Positions 33,719 through 43,131 of a stretch of DNA of 51,736 nt are shown here, one piece after another. The stretch's first letter is position 1. Every line of letters starts with the position of its first letter. The translations under genes were made by a program, and so were the position numbers. The stretch spans positions 1 to 51,736 of the forward strand of contig JAMOQM010000051.1 of NCBI GenBank assembly GCA_027064005.1. Reading direction: 5' to 3'. The stretch is from Candidatus Cloacimonadota bacterium (GTDB lineage: Bacteria > Cloacimonadota > Cloacimonadia > Cloacimonadales > JAMOQM01). The notes under the pieces were generated by a model, which was not told where the DNA came from, searched no databases, and saw only the letters and a list, made by a program, of their open reading frames with translations.

Positions 33719-33810
33719 TTACAAAAAGACAAAAACAGATTGCGAAAGTAGAACAATTTGCCAAATTGTTTATTAAATTCTTCAACCTGTTAAAATCTTC
33801 TTAGAAAGTT
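33719..33810 (+). repeat. Dispersed hairpin repeat, copy 2 (first hairpin only)
   Basis: Begins TTACAAAAAGACAAAAACAG like copy 3; hairpin AACAATTT-GCC-AAATTGTT (33752-33770) keeps full pairing although two stem positions differ from copy 1. It then shares TTCAACCTGTTAAAATCTTC and ends at TTAGAAAGTT, lacking the second hairpin. Confidence 0.7.
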
Positions 33811-33912
33811 GACAATCTTTTGAAAAATTTCGGGGGGATGCAAGTTCCGAATAAATATTTTGACAGATATCTTAAAAAATCTTCTTCAGAAATAATTAAA
33901 AGGGAGTTAATC

Positions 33913-36825
33913 ATGAAGATTTCAGAATTAAGAAAATATGAGCAGATTTTAATTACGGATATTGGCAGTACAACAACCAAAGCCATTTTTATAAAAAATG
34001 AGAACGATAATTTTGTTTTTAAAGATGTTATTAATTTTCCGACAACTGTTGAAAAACCTTCAGAAGATGTCAAAATTGGAGTTTTTAATGCGATAAAGGA
34101 AATTGAAAAACAACATAATGTCCAAATTCTTAAACAAGATTCAGAGCCTGCGAATATGAGATTTAAAGACAACACTTTATATTTAACAACTAGCAGTGCG
34201 GGCGGTGGTTTACAGATATTGGTGATTGGTTTAACTTTATTTGATTCTGCCGGAACTGCGGCAAGAGCGGCTTTGGGAGCCGGTGGAATTATTCTGGAAA
34301 CCTTTGCAATTGATGATAAAAGGACGATTCTTCAGCAAATGCAGATGATGAAAATTATGCGTCCTGATATTATTCTTATGAGTGGGGGAATTGATCACGG
34401 AGCAATTTCTTCCATAATTAGATTGGCGGAAATTATCAGATTATCTTCTCCCAAACCAAAATATTTTGGTAACAAAATTCCCTTTATTTTTGCAGGAAAC
34501 GTGGATGTGAGAAATTTTATATCGCAAATGTTTTCTGATATTTTTGAACTCCACATTGTTCCAAATCTCCGTCCGACAATGAATACTGAAAATGTTCTTC
34601 CAACCCGGGAATTAATTCATCATCTTTTTTTAAACAATGTTATGGAACAAGCTCCCGGTTATTCCGGATTGAAGAAAATTATGACCGAAGATATTTTACC
34701 AACCCCGCTTGGAGTTATGAAAAGTCTCAATTTATTGAATAAAAAGCATCAAATTAATTCACTTGCTGTGGATATTGGAGGAGCAACGACCGATGTTTTT
34801 TCAGGTATAAACGGTGATTATTTTAGAACTGTCAGTGGAAATTACGGAATGAGTTACAGCATCTCAAACGTGATGAAAGATGCTTCTTTTGAGAATTTGG
34901 CAAAATGGATTCCTGATTCTATTAATGAGAATTATATTAGAAATTATATCTCCGATAAAATGCTATATCCGACTTTTGTTCCGAAAAATGAAAAACAAAA
35001 AATCATAGAAAATGCGATTGCCCGTGAATCAATAAAAATGTCTTTTGCACAGCATATTGAGATGAATTTTAAGAAAAATCAGATGGGATTTTTGGAAAAA
35101 TTAAAACTGATCGGTCAAGATATGAATAAAATTACCGACACTTTTTATTATGAAAAATCTCAGGAAAAAAAGAAGTTACAAAAAAATGATTTCGATTTAG
35201 TGATAGGAATGGGCGGTATTTTTTCTCATATTAATTCTTCAAAACAGGCTTTGATTACGATTATTGATGGTTTCCAACCGGAAGGAATTACCGAAATTTG
35301 GATTGATAAATATTTTGCTTCTCCTCATATTGGGAAATTAGCTGAAGTTAATGAAGAAGTAGCTCTTGATTTTTTGCAAAACGATTTGATGCAAAAATTA
35401 GGATATCATATTAAACCGATATATCAAGCTTCCAAAAAAGTGAAAATTCTGATGAAAGTGATTATTAATGATGAAGAAACGCTGGAAATTTATCCAAACA
35501 AAATTCTTTATTTGAACGAAGAAGGCAATAAAATAAACTTGAAATTTTATCCCCGAAAAGGCGTATTTTTATCATCATCAAAAAAATCTTACGAATTAAA
35601 TACCGATTTACCAATAATGATTGATACCAGAAAAGAATATAATTTTGATGATGAAAATAAGGCGTTGAATTTGTATTCTTCAGAAAATGAGGATGATTTG
35701 GAATCTGATTTCATCAAATTTATTTCTCATTCGGAAATTAAAAAAGGTGATTTGAATTTGGATGTTGAACTTCCTTACGATGGAGTAATTCTTGTTGAAA
35801 AAGGTCAGCAAGTTACTCCGGAAAATATTATCGGGGAAAATCTTTTTAATCCGCCGAAAATTTATATTTTAACCTTATTTAATCGCCCTCGTTTGCCTCT
35901 AACGCCTGAAAATATTCATGATTCGATTTTGGTGTCCGAAGGTGATTCCATAAAAGCCGGGCAGAAATTGGTTTTTATAAAAGATCTGACTTTTTCAGAT
36001 AATTTCAAAGGCAATACTTCTACTTTTGTTTCACCGGTGAGAGGTACAATTGAGAAAATTGATTTTGATTCCGGAACAATTGTCATGAGAGAAATTCAAG
36101 ATTATTCTTCAAAAATGTATAAAATAAAAATTGCGGAACGACTTGGAATTAAACCTAAATTAATCAAAAATTATACAAAACGGGAAGTTGGAGATTTTGT
36201 TTATTCCGGTGAAATTCTTGCAAAAAAAATCATTGATAACAAAACGCCGGTTATTGTCGAAGCACCTTCAACCGGGTCAATAAAAAAAATCGATCGGGAA
36301 AATGGAATTCTTTACCTTCAATATGATAAAAAACCGCACCGTAAAAATTCTTTGATTTATGGCAAAATAGAAAATGTTATCCCCAAAAAATCAGCAAGGA
36401 TTTCATTTAAGGGATATGAAATTTATGGAATCATCGGATTTGGTAAAGAAGTTTCCGGAGAATTGCTTTTTCATAATAATGAATTTGATGAGCGAATTCA
36501 AGATAAAATTTTGGTTATTCCTCATAAAATTACCAAAGAAGAAATCAGGAAAATGATTGATTTTAAGGTTAAAGGCGTTATTGTTTCATCAATTAATAAT
36601 TCGGATCTTATTGATTTTATTGGATTTGAAGTGGGTGTTGCTTTAACCGGAAACGAAGATTTACCTTTCAGTATCATAATCACGGAAGGTTTTGGTAATT
36701 TTAAAATGGATAAAAATTTAGAAGATTTTTATCGAAATAATGCTCAAAAATGGTGTTATCTAAATCCTCATACTCAGATTCGAGCCGGAGTAATTCGACC
36801 GAAAATTGTGATTCAGGATATCTAA
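33913..36825 (+). CDS. GlmL/MutL-family aminomutase reactivase-like protein, extended (970 aa)
   Basis: The first half (to about residue 530) is a GlmL/MutL-type ASKHA ATPase: QILITDIGSTTTKAIFI (phosphate 1), LYLTTSSAGGGLQILVIGL, DIILMSGGIDHGA, SLAVDIGGATTDVFSG (phosphate 2) and VIGMGGIFSH (adenosine motif). Such proteins accompany B12-dependent glutamate, ornithine or lysine aminomutases and are thought to reactivate them. The second half (about 530-970) is an extra region with several lipoyl/barrel-like hairpins (e.g. GVILVEKGQQVTPEN, FVSPVRGTIEKI, VEAPSTGSIKKI). Standard GlmL is about 460 aa, so this is twice the length. ATG 33913 is chosen for AGGGAG 6 bases upstream; the frame is open to 33820. 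No mutase subunit gene is in the window. Confidence 0.8.
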   Translation: MKISELRKYEQILITDIGSTTTKAIFIKNENDNFVFKDVINFPTTVEKPSEDVKIGVFNAIKEIEKQHNVQILKQDSEPANMRFKDNTLYLTTSSAGGGLQILVIGLTLFDSAGTAARAALGAGGIILETFAIDDKRTILQQMQMMKIMRPDIILMSGGIDHGAISSIIRLAEIIRLSSPKPKYFGNKIPFIFAGNVDVRNFISQMFSDIFELHIVPNLRPTMNTENVLPTRELIHHLFLNNVMEQAPGYSGLKKIMTEDILPTPLGVMKSLNLLNKKHQINSLAVDIGGATTDVFSGINGDYFRTVSGNYGMSYSISNVMKDASFENLAKWIPDSINENYIRNYISDKMLYPTFVPKNEKQKIIENAIARESIKMSFAQHIEMNFKKNQMGFLEKLKLIGQDMNKITDTFYYEKSQEKKKLQKNDFDLVIGMGGIFSHINSSKQALITIIDGFQPEGITEIWIDKYFASPHIGKLAEVNEEVALDFLQNDLMQKLGYHIKPIYQASKKVKILMKVIINDEETLEIYPNKILYLNEEGNKINLKFYPRKGVFLSSSKKSYELNTDLPIMIDTRKEYNFDDENKALNLYSSENEDDLESDFIKFISHSEIKKGDLNLDVELPYDGVILVEKGQQVTPENIIGENLFNPPKIYILTLFNRPRLPLTPENIHDSILVSEGDSIKAGQKLVFIKDLTFSDNFKGNTSTFVSPVRGTIEKIDFDSGTIVMREIQDYSSKMYKIKIAERLGIKPKLIKNYTKREVGDFVYSGEILAKKIIDNKTPVIVEAPSTGSIKKIDRENGILYLQYDKKPHRKNSLIYGKIENVIPKKSARISFKGYEIYGIIGFGKEVSGELLFHNNEFDERIQDKILVIPHKITKEEIRKMIDFKVKGVIVSSINNSDLIDFIGFEVGVALTGNEDLPFSIIITEGFGNFKMDKNLEDFYRNNAQKWCYLNPHTQIRAGVIRPKIVIQDI

Positions 36826-36862
36826 AAATAGAAAAAACAACGGACAGTTTTCAGGCTGTCCG
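36826..36862. terminator. Bidirectional terminator between GlmL-like and transferase/TPR genes
   Basis: CGGACAG (36841-36847) pairs with CTGTCCG (36856-36862), 7 bp, loop TTTTCAGG. On the minus strand the stem is followed by TTGTTTTTTC, so it should end the 847-aa gene; the plus strand has only a weak T-rich stretch. Confidence 0.75.
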
Positions 36863-36934
36863 ATTTAAATTGTTTCCAAAATTGAGGTGATTAAAAAAAC
36901 AATAAAAATGTTAATAATATTTTATTTTACATCA

Positions 36935-39478
36935 TTATCTTTTTGTTTTAATTTTTTCTTTCAACTCTTTTGCACCGCTGAAATCTTCCTCAAAAAGCAA
37001 AAGCCGGTCGATATATTCTTCCGCTTTTTCATAATTTCCCAATTCATAATTAATTCCGGAAGCATTAAAGAGCATATTCAAATTTGCGGGATGAAGTTCT
37101 AAATATTCTTCAATTCTTAAGCTGATTTTAGAGAATTTACCGGTTGCAAAGGAAGCAGAGTTTAATCCAAAAAGAGCATTTAAATTTTCAGGATTTTTCA
37201 GCAGAATTTTATTAAAGATTTCCATCGATTCATCAATGAGATTTCGAGATTGCAAGCACAAAGCTTTTCCGTATAAAGCGGATTCATTCTCAGAATTATT
37301 TCTTAAAATATAATCAAATTGTTTTTCTGCCGATTCAGTATCACCGATTACCAAATAATAAGTTCCCAATCCAATGAGAGCTTCGGTAAAATCTTTATCG
37401 ATATTTATCGCTTCTTCAAAAGAAGATTTTGCTTTATCAAAAGCTTGAGTTTTAAGATAAAGCCTTCCTTTTTGAGTAAGAATTTCGCAAATTAATAAGT
37501 CATTATTTATAGAATCAAGCGGAATATTTTCCAATAAACTTAAAGATTCTGCAATTGATTTTTCTTTTTCCAAAGCAATAGATTTAAGCCAAACAGTTTC
37601 CAAATCATCAAAAATCATATCACAAAAAACTTCCATTGATTCCCAATTTTCATTTTGCCAAAAATAATAAATCAGGTCTTTAATATTTTCAGGATTATTG
37701 GGATCGTCTTCAATTTTATCTCTTAATTCCGATTCGGTTTGATTTATTTTTCGTCGCAAAGATTTTTTTTGAGGTTGAGAGTTATCAAGATGAATTTCAC
37801 TTTGATGATAAGATTGGCGTTCAATTTTTTCTTCTTTATAAATTAAAGCATCGTGGGCAATTTTTATATCCAAATGTTTGATTTTCATTACTTTAATAAT
37901 TTCGAGCCAAGTTAATTCATCATTATTAATGTCTTCCAATTCTGAAATTTTTGGAAGGTTAGATTTTAGAATTGCAAACGCTGTATAATTTTGAGGAATA
38001 TTTATCTTTGTTTCAACTCCGACTGAGGAATAAGTTAATTGCAAAGCTGTGATTTTTAGAGTTTGATTTTGCTCAAAACGATAATGAGAAGTTAAGTTTT
38101 GCGGATCCCAAATATTAGCTTTAGAAATTAACGGAAGCAAGAGCCCGATATTTTCATCATAAGTAAAATGATTTGTTAAAAATGCCGGGAACATCGGAGA
38201 AAGAATCCAATCACCATCAATAAAGATGAGTTTTTCATTGTTAGATAATTTTACCGCTTCTAAGAAATCTGCTAAAACAGAATCTGTTTGAGGGACAACT
38301 TTTCTCGAAGAAATTTCATCTTTTGTGATAAATATCAATTCGTAGTCAAAATCATAAAGGTCGATAATTTTGTTAATATTAGATGGATTCCTAAAGATAA
38401 TTGTGCCTTTTTGAGAATTGTCTTCCAGAATTTCTAATGATTTTTTCACTACTTTTTCCGCACTTGTTCCATCTTTAACAGAGATAAATTGCTCAGCTAT
38501 TTTCTTTTGTTCTTCGGTCATAACCGGATTCATAAAAGAATTAAAAATAATCTGCGGTAATTTATTTATTTGCGAAAAACGTGTACCGACATTTCTAAAA
38601 CGATATTCCAAATTATTTTCATTATGATTAGGATAGCGAATTTGGTCCGGACTATCAAACAAAATAACAGGTTTATCCAAAGAAATAAATTCATAAATAA
38701 CGGAAGAAACATCGGTTAACAAAATGTCCGCTAATTGGAAATATGGGGTGATATCCAAATCATCAGCAAAATATGTGTTTTTATTTTCAAAAGCAATATT
38801 TCGATACATTTCTTTCCAATCTTCAGAAGATGCTCCGTGTAATTTGATTATGAGATTTATATAAGTTGGAATTAACTCTCTGATTTTATTTCCCAAATGT
38901 GGCAAAAGGCTTAATTCAGGATTAAAAGTTGGGGCGAATAAGAGAGTTTTATTATTGGGATCCAATCCGAGAGATGCTAATTTTTCCGGAATATTTTCTT
39001 TGTTTCTAAGATTATCTAATTTTGGCATTCCGGTAACTTCAATAGGTTTGAATACTTGTTTTTCAAGAATTTTTTTATGAATAGTCCCGGGCACACAAAT
39101 TAAATCTGCACAATTTTCTCTTTTTGAGATGGGAGATTCGGAAAAAAACCAACCTTTGGAAATAGTTCCATGTCCCAAATTGACAATCTTTCCTAATCCT
39201 TCCACATATTGATAACTGAAGTCTGCGATGAAAGTTATATCCGGTTTATATTCATAAGGATTTGTAATCCACGTAACGGGGAAATCTATATATTTTTTGA
39301 GAGTTTCCGAACGAAGTCCCCAACCGGCGAAACTATTCTCAGACGCTTGATATTGAAAACTGCTAACCCCGATTTCGCCTAATGAATTTGTATAAATGTA
39401 TTTCATCACATTCATTAAGATTGGAATGTGTAATTCGCGTTCTACAAAGAATAAGAATTTTTTACTTTGATTTTCCAT
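36935..39478 (-). CDS. Multidomain CDP-glycerol transferase-like + glycosyltransferase-like + TPR protein
   Basis: An 847-aa protein with three parts. Residues 1-350: Glyphos_transf fold, with KIVNLGHGTISKGWF (the HG loop), LLFAPTFNPE, LIIKLHG and ILLTDVSSVIYEFISLDKPVILFDSP (D.SS motif). Residues about 355-560: a region with EKLIFIDGDWILSPMFPAFL and ENIGLLLPLISK, like the DxD centre of a GT2 protein, but no clear N-terminal GT2 motif. Residues about 600-847: five to six TPRs (e.g. KGRLYLKTQAFDKAKSSFEEAI). It may build or modify a surface polymer while docked by its TPRs, possibly modifying flagellin; this is a guess from its place among flagellar/signalling genes. It ends at the terminator at 36841. 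Confidence 0.72.
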   Translation of the reverse strand: MENQSKKFLFFVERELHIPILMNVMKYIYTNSLGEIGVSSFQYQASENSFAGWGLRSETLKKYIDFPVTWITNPYEYKPDITFIADFSYQYVEGLGKIVNLGHGTISKGWFFSESPISKRENCADLICVPGTIHKKILEKQVFKPIEVTGMPKLDNLRNKENIPEKLASLGLDPNNKTLLFAPTFNPELSLLPHLGNKIRELIPTYINLIIKLHGASSEDWKEMYRNIAFENKNTYFADDLDITPYFQLADILLTDVSSVIYEFISLDKPVILFDSPDQIRYPNHNENNLEYRFRNVGTRFSQINKLPQIIFNSFMNPVMTEEQKKIAEQFISVKDGTSAEKVVKKSLEILEDNSQKGTIIFRNPSNINKIIDLYDFDYELIFITKDEISSRKVVPQTDSVLADFLEAVKLSNNEKLIFIDGDWILSPMFPAFLTNHFTYDENIGLLLPLISKANIWDPQNLTSHYRFEQNQTLKITALQLTYSSVGVETKINIPQNYTAFAILKSNLPKISELEDINNDELTWLEIIKVMKIKHLDIKIAHDALIYKEEKIERQSYHQSEIHLDNSQPQKKSLRRKINQTESELRDKIEDDPNNPENIKDLIYYFWQNENWESMEVFCDMIFDDLETVWLKSIALEKEKSIAESLSLLENIPLDSINNDLLICEILTQKGRLYLKTQAFDKAKSSFEEAINIDKDFTEALIGLGTYYLVIGDTESAEKQFDYILRNNSENESALYGKALCLQSRNLIDESMEIFNKILLKNPENLNALFGLNSASFATGKFSKISLRIEEYLELHPANLNMLFNASGINYELGNYEKAEEYIDRLLLFEEDFSGAKELKEKIKTKR

Positions 39479-40698
39479 TAATTTTCTTCCTTAACATCGT
39501 TTTTTAAAAGATTAAACCAGTCTGTAAGATGGGTATATTTTCCGATTGTACGATAATAATCAATATCCAAACCTTCTAAATCTTCATAAGTTTTTGCTTC
39601 TTTAAAATTAACAAAATAATTTGCAAAATGAATTGCTGAAAGCGGACCAAAATCTTTACTAATATAACTACTCGGTTCGTGATGATATAAAACAGCTTCG
39701 ACAATATCATCAGGCAATCCCCAAATTCCTAATAAATAAGCCGCAACTTCGGCGTGATTTATATCCAAACTTTCTTTTTCAACTTTCCAAAGAGCGATAT
39801 TTTCATGTTTGGCTTTATCTAAAATTGGGGCATAATCATCTTTAAAACTATTGAGAATTACCAATTGACCAAAATCATGCAACAATCCGCTAACATAAAC
39901 GGAGTCAATGAAATCAACTCGATCTTCATATTCCATAATTTTAATTGCATTTTTGGCAACTTCTCGGGAGTGATATTCTAATTTTTTTACACTAAAATCA
40001 TCAACTTGTTTGTAAGAATTATTAAAGAAAACTTCTACGTATAAAACTAAAGCTCGCAAAGTATTCATTCCCAAAAATATAGCAGCTTGGTGGGGAGTTG
40101 TAATTTCACCTTTATGAGCAAGCATTGCACTGTTGGCAATTTGCAATACTTTTGTAGTTAAAGAAATATCTTTTGCGATAAGATCACCAATTGTTTTAAT
40201 CGGAACATTTGGAATTTGGAATTGACTCAACAATTTCATATAAACTTCAGGAATTATGGGAATGCTGTCCAATTTACCAATAATTTCTTGCATACCTTTT
40301 TTTTCAAGGAGAGATAAATTTCTTACCGCACTATTAACTATTTTTAGAAAAAAATCAGGGCGAAAATCTTTTTTAATAACTTGGTGGGCGACATCTATTC
40401 CTTGTAAAATAAAATCTTTATCATTTAAATCTGTGAAAAATATTCTAACAATTGTCGGATATTCGTATTTTATTTCTTTCATTAATGAAAAAGAATCCTG
40501 GTTGTTTAACATTAAATCGGCAATCACAACGTTGATATCTTTTTTAATTAATATTTGCATGATTTTGTCGTAATCATTTTCATAATAAATATCAAAATTT
40601 ATATCGGCAATCTTTAATGTTTTTTTTATGTCTTTGTAAATACTCTTTTTATCTGCGATAACCAAAAAAACTAATTTCTTCATTTTAAGAAAATTCAT
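39478..40698 (-). CDS. Response regulator receiver + HDOD domain protein
   Basis: A 406-aa cytoplasmic signalling protein. Receiver domain at 1-125: VFLVIADKKSIYKDI (one of the two acidic Mg residues kept), NVVIADLMLNN (phosphoacceptor D), IFFTDLN (T/S) and HQVIKKDF (K). HDOD domain at about 140-340: IPIIPEVYMKLLSQF, AKDISLTTKVLQIANSA and SGLLHDFGQLVIL, typical of the HDOD family, which lacks phosphodiesterase activity and acts in regulation. It overlaps the 847-aa gene start by 1 bp (coupled) and has its own ribosome binding site CGGAG before ATG 40698. No partner kinase is in the window apart from the distant orphan DHp protein. Confidence 0.82.
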   Translation of the reverse strand: MNFLKMKKLVFLVIADKKSIYKDIKKTLKIADINFDIYYENDYDKIMQILIKKDINVVIADLMLNNQDSFSLMKEIKYEYPTIVRIFFTDLNDKDFILQGIDVAHQVIKKDFRPDFFLKIVNSAVRNLSLLEKKGMQEIIGKLDSIPIIPEVYMKLLSQFQIPNVPIKTIGDLIAKDISLTTKVLQIANSAMLAHKGEITTPHQAAIFLGMNTLRALVLYVEVFFNNSYKQVDDFSVKKLEYHSREVAKNAIKIMEYEDRVDFIDSVYVSGLLHDFGQLVILNSFKDDYAPILDKAKHENIALWKVEKESLDINHAEVAAYLLGIWGLPDDIVEAVLYHHEPSSYISKDFGPLSAIHFANYFVNFKEAKTYEDLEGLDIDYYRTIGKYTHLTDWFNLLKNDVKEEN

Positions 40699-40754
40699 TG
40701 CAACTCCGGATTAATCCTTGTTATTTTCCAAAATCAACGTAAGGTGAGATTTAT

Positions 40755-40801
40755 GAAAAAGAGAAAATATCATCACCCAATTTGACTATTGGCTGATGAT
40801 A
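40755..40801 (-). terminator. Terminator of the dihydroorotate-dehydrogenase-like gene
   Basis: A long hairpin: TATCATCA.CCAAT (40768-40781) pairs with ATTGG.TGATGATA (40788-40801), with one C-C mismatch and loop TTGACT. On the minus strand TTTTCTCTTTTTC follows. It lies 23 bp beyond the stop of the gene at 40824. Confidence 0.8.
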
Positions 40802-40823
40802 AAGTTCTATTAATTGTCTGTTG

Positions 40824-41798
40824 TTATTTATAAGATCCAAAATATTTCATAAATTGAGCTCTTTCATATATTAGAGAATTTTCTTGTTTTGATGAACTAA
40901 GTTTTCCTCTGAAATCATTTATTGAAGTGTAATCGTTTTCTTCAGCCCATTTGCTAATATCATTAAGCATTTCTTGAATAAATTCAGGTCCTTTTTCATA
41001 AATTGCAGAAACAACTTCTACGGCTTTTGCTCCCGTTAAAATAGATTTTACAACTCCGGCACCATCGTGAATACCGTTTGTTGCAACTAAATCACATTTA
41101 ACCTGATGAGACAAAATGGCAATCCATCTTAAAGTATTAAATAAATCCGAAGAATTGCTAAAGATGTTTGAAGGTTTTATTTCCAAGGTATTCAAATCAA
41201 TATCCGGACTGAAAAATCTATTGAACATAACAATCCCGGCTAAATCTGTTTTAGAAAGTTTTACCACCATTTTTGCTAAAGATGAAAAATAGCTTCCAAT
41301 CTTGATTGAGAAAGGTATTGTAATTTCTTTTTTAACATTTTTTACAATATCAAAATAAAGCTTTTCGACTTCTTCAGAAGAAGTATTAACATCGGTTGGC
41401 AACACAAAAACGTTTAATTCCAAAGCATCTGCTCCGGCATCTTCAATTTTTTTGGCATAATCAGTCCAACCATCTGCATTACTGCAATTTATGCTGGCAA
41501 TTATAGGGATAGAGACTTCTTTTTTTGCATCTCGAATAAGATCAAGATGTTTGTTTATGTTGTGGCTTTTAGTAAAATAAGAAAGATATTCTTGACCTTC
41601 ACTATAATTTGAGTCTCCTGACAATGAATCAATTTCACTTAAAATTTGTTCTTCAAATAATGATTTTAACACTACTGCCGCAGCACCATGTTTTTCTAAA
41701 TTTTTAATTTTTTCAACGGAATCTACTAATCCACAACTGCCAATTATTATGGGATTTTTTAAATTCAGTCCCATATATTTTGTCGATAAATCAACCAT
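40824..41798 (-). CDS. Dihydroorotate dehydrogenase-like flavoprotein
   Basis: A 324-aa TIM-barrel FMN enzyme of the DHOD-like group (COG0167-type). MVDLSTKYMGLNLKNPIIIGSCGL is the usual start; HGAAAVVLKSLFEEQI, PIIASINCSNADGWTDYAKKIEDAGADALELNV, PFSIKIGS, and CDLVATNGIHDGAGVVKSILTGAKAVEVVSAIYEKG (FMN phosphate loop) cover the barrel. The group occurs in anaerobes; the true pyrimidine-pathway enzyme is usually a separate gene, so the reaction here is uncertain. It stands alone, with a terminator behind it and about 250 bp between it and fliA. Confidence 0.8.
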   Translation of the reverse strand: MVDLSTKYMGLNLKNPIIIGSCGLVDSVEKIKNLEKHGAAAVVLKSLFEEQILSEIDSLSGDSNYSEGQEYLSYFTKSHNINKHLDLIRDAKKEVSIPIIASINCSNADGWTDYAKKIEDAGADALELNVFVLPTDVNTSSEEVEKLYFDIVKNVKKEITIPFSIKIGSYFSSLAKMVVKLSKTDLAGIVMFNRFFSPDIDLNTLEIKPSNIFSNSSDLFNTLRWIAILSHQVKCDLVATNGIHDGAGVVKSILTGAKAVEVVSAIYEKGPEFIQEMLNDISKWAEENDYTSINDFRGKLSSSKQENSLIYERAQFMKYFGSYK

Positions 41799-42047
41799 AT
41801 TTTCCTCCGAGTTATCTTCATTTACTTTAAATTTTATCTATTATTCAATTTTTTAAAAATCAAATTGAAATTAAATGGTCTTTTTAATTCGTCAAGGCAA
41901 AATATTTTAGAGGGTTAAATCAATTAAAAAATAAGGATTTGCTTCTGATAATATTGCTTTTTTCAGAGACCACAAAATGATATTTTTTGGGTTAAAACTA
42001 TCATAATTTAGTTTTCTTTGTGAAATATATCTTTAGAATTTTTTATC

Positions 42048-42824
42048 TTAAATTTTTATTTCATCATTAAGTTTTTGTTCTACAATATTTTTTAATTTTA
42101 AAATTGAAGATGAATGTATTTGGCAAACTCTGGACTCCGAAACTTCGAGGATTTTCCCAATTTCTTTGAGAGATAACTCTTCATAATAATATAATGAAAT
42201 GACTAATTTTTCTCTATCGCTCAGTTGATCAATACCTTCTAATAAAATAGCTTTTACTTTTTCTTTATGCATTTGTTTTTGAACATCGGCAGAATCATCA
42301 GATACCACATCTTTAAGAGTAAGATTTTCACCGTCGCCTTTTGAAGAAATATTTTCATCCAATGATGATAAAAACATCGGTCCTAGATTATCTGTTATTT
42401 GATTGTATTGCTCAATAGAGATATCCATTTCTTCAGCTATTTCGCTATCGGAAGGGGTTTGTCCGGTTGAATCATAAAGATATTTTATTGCTGCTTTAAT
42501 TTTCTTATGCTTTTCTCTAATTGAACGAGGTACCCAGTCTGTTTTGCGTATTTCATCGACAATTGCACCTTTAATTCTCAAAGTACCAAAAGTTGAGAAT
42601 TCATATCCTTTATTAATGTCAAAACGGTCGATTGCTTCTAATAATCCCACCAATCCCGCAGAATACAAATCATCTAATTCTAAAAGATTAGAGGTGTACA
42701 TATTAAGTTTATTAGCTAAATAATGAACAAGAGGTAAATACTTTGAAACCAATTGCTCGTATAATTCAGGTCTTTTTGTTTTTTTATATAAAATCCATAA
42801 TTTTTTTTCTTCAGGACTCATCAT
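42048..42824 (-). CDS. fliA: Flagellar sigma factor sigma-28
   Basis: A 258-aa sigma-70-family factor of the FliA/WhiG/SigD type. Region 2: SKYLPLVHYLANKLNMY, LDDLYSAGLVGLLEAIDRFDINKGYEFSTFGTLRIKGAIVDEIRKTDWVPRSIRE, the FliA-specific block ending in W.PR..R. Region 3: GQTPSDSEIAEEM. Region 4: QLSDREKLVISLYYYEELSLKEIGKILEVSESRVCQIHS, which includes the -35 binding helix. It normally transcribes late flagellar genes such as flagellin. It is last in the flhF-flhG-orf-fliA operon. The flagellins here do not show a clear sigma-28 box, so its targets may use a divergent consensus. Confidence 0.9.
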   Translation of the reverse strand: MMSPEEKKLWILYKKTKRPELYEQLVSKYLPLVHYLANKLNMYTSNLLELDDLYSAGLVGLLEAIDRFDINKGYEFSTFGTLRIKGAIVDEIRKTDWVPRSIREKHKKIKAAIKYLYDSTGQTPSDSEIAEEMDISIEQYNQITDNLGPMFLSSLDENISSKGDGENLTLKDVVSDDSADVQKQMHKEKVKAILLEGIDQLSDREKLVISLYYYEELSLKEIGKILEVSESRVCQIHSSSILKLKNIVEQKLNDEIKI

Positions 42825-42855
42825 TTACTCCAGTTCCGGTTAAATTTTTTAAAAT

Positions 42856-43128
42856 TTAAGCAAGTTCTTCAATTTCTTCTGTTTCCCCAATATTTTCTTT
42901 AGGAAGTTCTTTGGCAATAATTTTCCATTCAGAAGTCGAATAAGTTATTCTCCAGATAAAGAAAACAACATTCATAACAATGTAAGAAAAAATGTAAGTG
43001 ATAACTCCACGAATAAAAGATTCAATAAGATCTGCTTGAAAGAAAAGGTAGTTTGAAAAAAAGGTTATAAATAGCATGATTATAGATATAGCTGTAACAA
43101 AAGCTTTAATCTGAATCTTTGCTATCAT
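42856..43128 (-). CDS. Small membrane protein in flhFG-fliA operon, 90 aa
   Basis: Not recognised as a named family. It has two predicted membrane spans (about residues 7-30, FVTAISIIMLFITFFSNYLFF, and 40-62, ITYIFSYIVMNVVFFIWRI) and an acidic cytoplasmic tail ending EETEEIEELA-like (ENIGETEEIEELA). It lies 3 bp after flhG and 31 bp before fliA on the minus strand, so co-expression with these is near certain. Possible roles include an accessory of FlhG localisation or of FliA control; nothing in the sequence decides this. Confidence 0.75.
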   Translation of the reverse strand: MIAKIQIKAFVTAISIIMLFITFFSNYLFFQADLIESFIRGVITYIFSYIVMNVVFFIWRITYSTSEWKIIAKELPKENIGETEEIEELA

Positions 43129-43131
43129 AAT

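Larger units (their letters stand above)
33347..33912. other. Gene-free stretch with two dispersed-repeat copies
   Basis: No convincing gene lies between the acyl-CoA synthetase start and the GlmL-like start. It holds the upstream region of the synthetase (TTGACA-like box near 33393 on the minus strand), a fully formed 13-bp hairpin repeat (33571-33662) and a shorter copy (33719-33810). A short in-frame extension of the GlmL frame back to 33820 exists but lacks a good ribosome binding site. Confidence 0.7.

Noticed and set aside
33820-33912. Longer GlmL-like start from TTG 33820 or ATG 33838
   Set aside because: GGGGGG directly touches that ATG, while ATG 33913 has AGGGAG at normal spacing and begins close to the phosphate motif. 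An extension is not fully excluded.
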